From Botrimarina hoheduenensis (GTDB lineage: Bacteria > Planctomycetota > Planctomycetia > Pirellulales > Lacipirellulaceae), in the NCBI RefSeq assembly GCF_007859815.1, contig NZ_SJPH01000004.1:1-64000 (forward strand): DNA of 64,000 nt, written 5' to 3'. This document shows, in pieces, positions 63,916 to 64,000 of the stretch. Both the position numbers and the translations under genes were made by a program. Every line of letters starts with the position of its first letter. Positions within the stretch are counted from its first letter, which is position 1. The notes beneath the pieces were generated by a model. That model was given only the letters and a program-made list of their open reading frames with translations, ran no database searches and was not told the DNA's origin.

Positions 63916-64000
63916 TTGCCAGCGCAAAGCCCAACGGATCGACACGCGTGGCGGTAGTGGGGGGTGGCCTGGGCGGGCTCGCGGCGGCCTGCACGCTCGC
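63912..64000 (+). CDS. FAD-dependent oxidoreductase, partial (desaturase/oxidase family likely)
   Basis: The first 29 or so codons are visible before the window ends. ATG at 63912 overlaps the aldehyde dehydrogenase stop. The sequence is MIASAKPNGSTRVAVVGGGL followed by GGLAAACTLA, a dinucleotide-binding beta-alpha-beta start (GGGLGG). Given the neighbours, a second CrtN-like desaturase or a CrtP-like oxidase is the best guess. Confidence 0.7.
   Translation, partial: MIASAKPNGSTRVAVVGGGLGGLAAACTL

Overview
The window looks like chromosomal DNA from a marine-type planctomycete, most likely of the Pirellulales. This rests on gene content: two prepilin-like DUF1559 proteins with H-X9-DG C-termini, giant secreted proteins that begin with the LE-x-LE-x-R-x-LL planctomycete motif, dockerin-like repeats followed by PEP-CTERM tails, several S1 sulfatases, and a high G+C content judged by eye. 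No rRNA, complete tRNA or CRISPR array was found.

Layout. (1) 1-5,060 is an insertion-sequence graveyard. An IS66 element is split by an IS110 element, which itself carries an IS630 element in its terminal TA; a truncated IS1182-like transposase follows. (2) 5,066-11,960 is a tightly coupled seven-gene minus-strand operon: MFS transporter, Gfo/Idh/MocA-cyclase fusion, secreted sugar-binding-like protein, OtnK-type kinase, OtnC-type aldolase/decarboxylase, ABM-fold protein and an isopropylmalate/tartrate-dehydrogenase-like enzyme. It looks like catabolism of a four-carbon sugar acid. (3) 12,679-30,694 is a polysaccharide-degradation region: GH2, sulfatase, a FAD-oxidoreductase/GH29 fucosidase fusion, a GH16 enzyme of the agarase/porphyranase type, a G8/beta-helix giant protein, a second sulfatase with an in-frame UGA, a DUF5060 hydrolase-like protein and a truncated DUF5060 paralogue. 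The enzyme set suggests sulfated, fucose- or galactose-containing algal glycans. (4) 30,687-33,410 holds decayed mobile DNA: a frameshifted IS21 istA, a broken tyrosine integrase, and IS3 and IS5 scraps.

(5) A 44-bp tRNA-3'-end-like direct repeat at 31,923 and 41,810 brackets a 9.8-kb island with the integrase relic, a DUF1559 protein, a 1,532-aa DNRLRE/Calx-beta protein and a transglutaminase-like protein. (6) 42,356-47,433 has a MerC-like protein, a SpoIID-domain protein with dockerin and PEP-CTERM, another DUF1559 protein and a PQQ-like beta-propeller. (7) 47,638-52,978 is a MarR/adaptor/RND-pump operon. (8) 53,021-56,318 encodes two PEP-CTERM exoproteins, one of them a sulfatase. (9) 56,653-59,639 is a type III polyketide synthase/FAD-oxidoreductase/methyltransferase operon. 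It diverges from (10) a carotenoid-type operon, 59,891-64,000: CrtI/CrtN-like desaturase, squalene/phytoene synthase, aldehyde dehydrogenase and the start of another FAD enzyme cut by the window edge.

All functions are read from sequence motifs and remembered family features. Residue positions are counted by hand and are approximate for the largest proteins.
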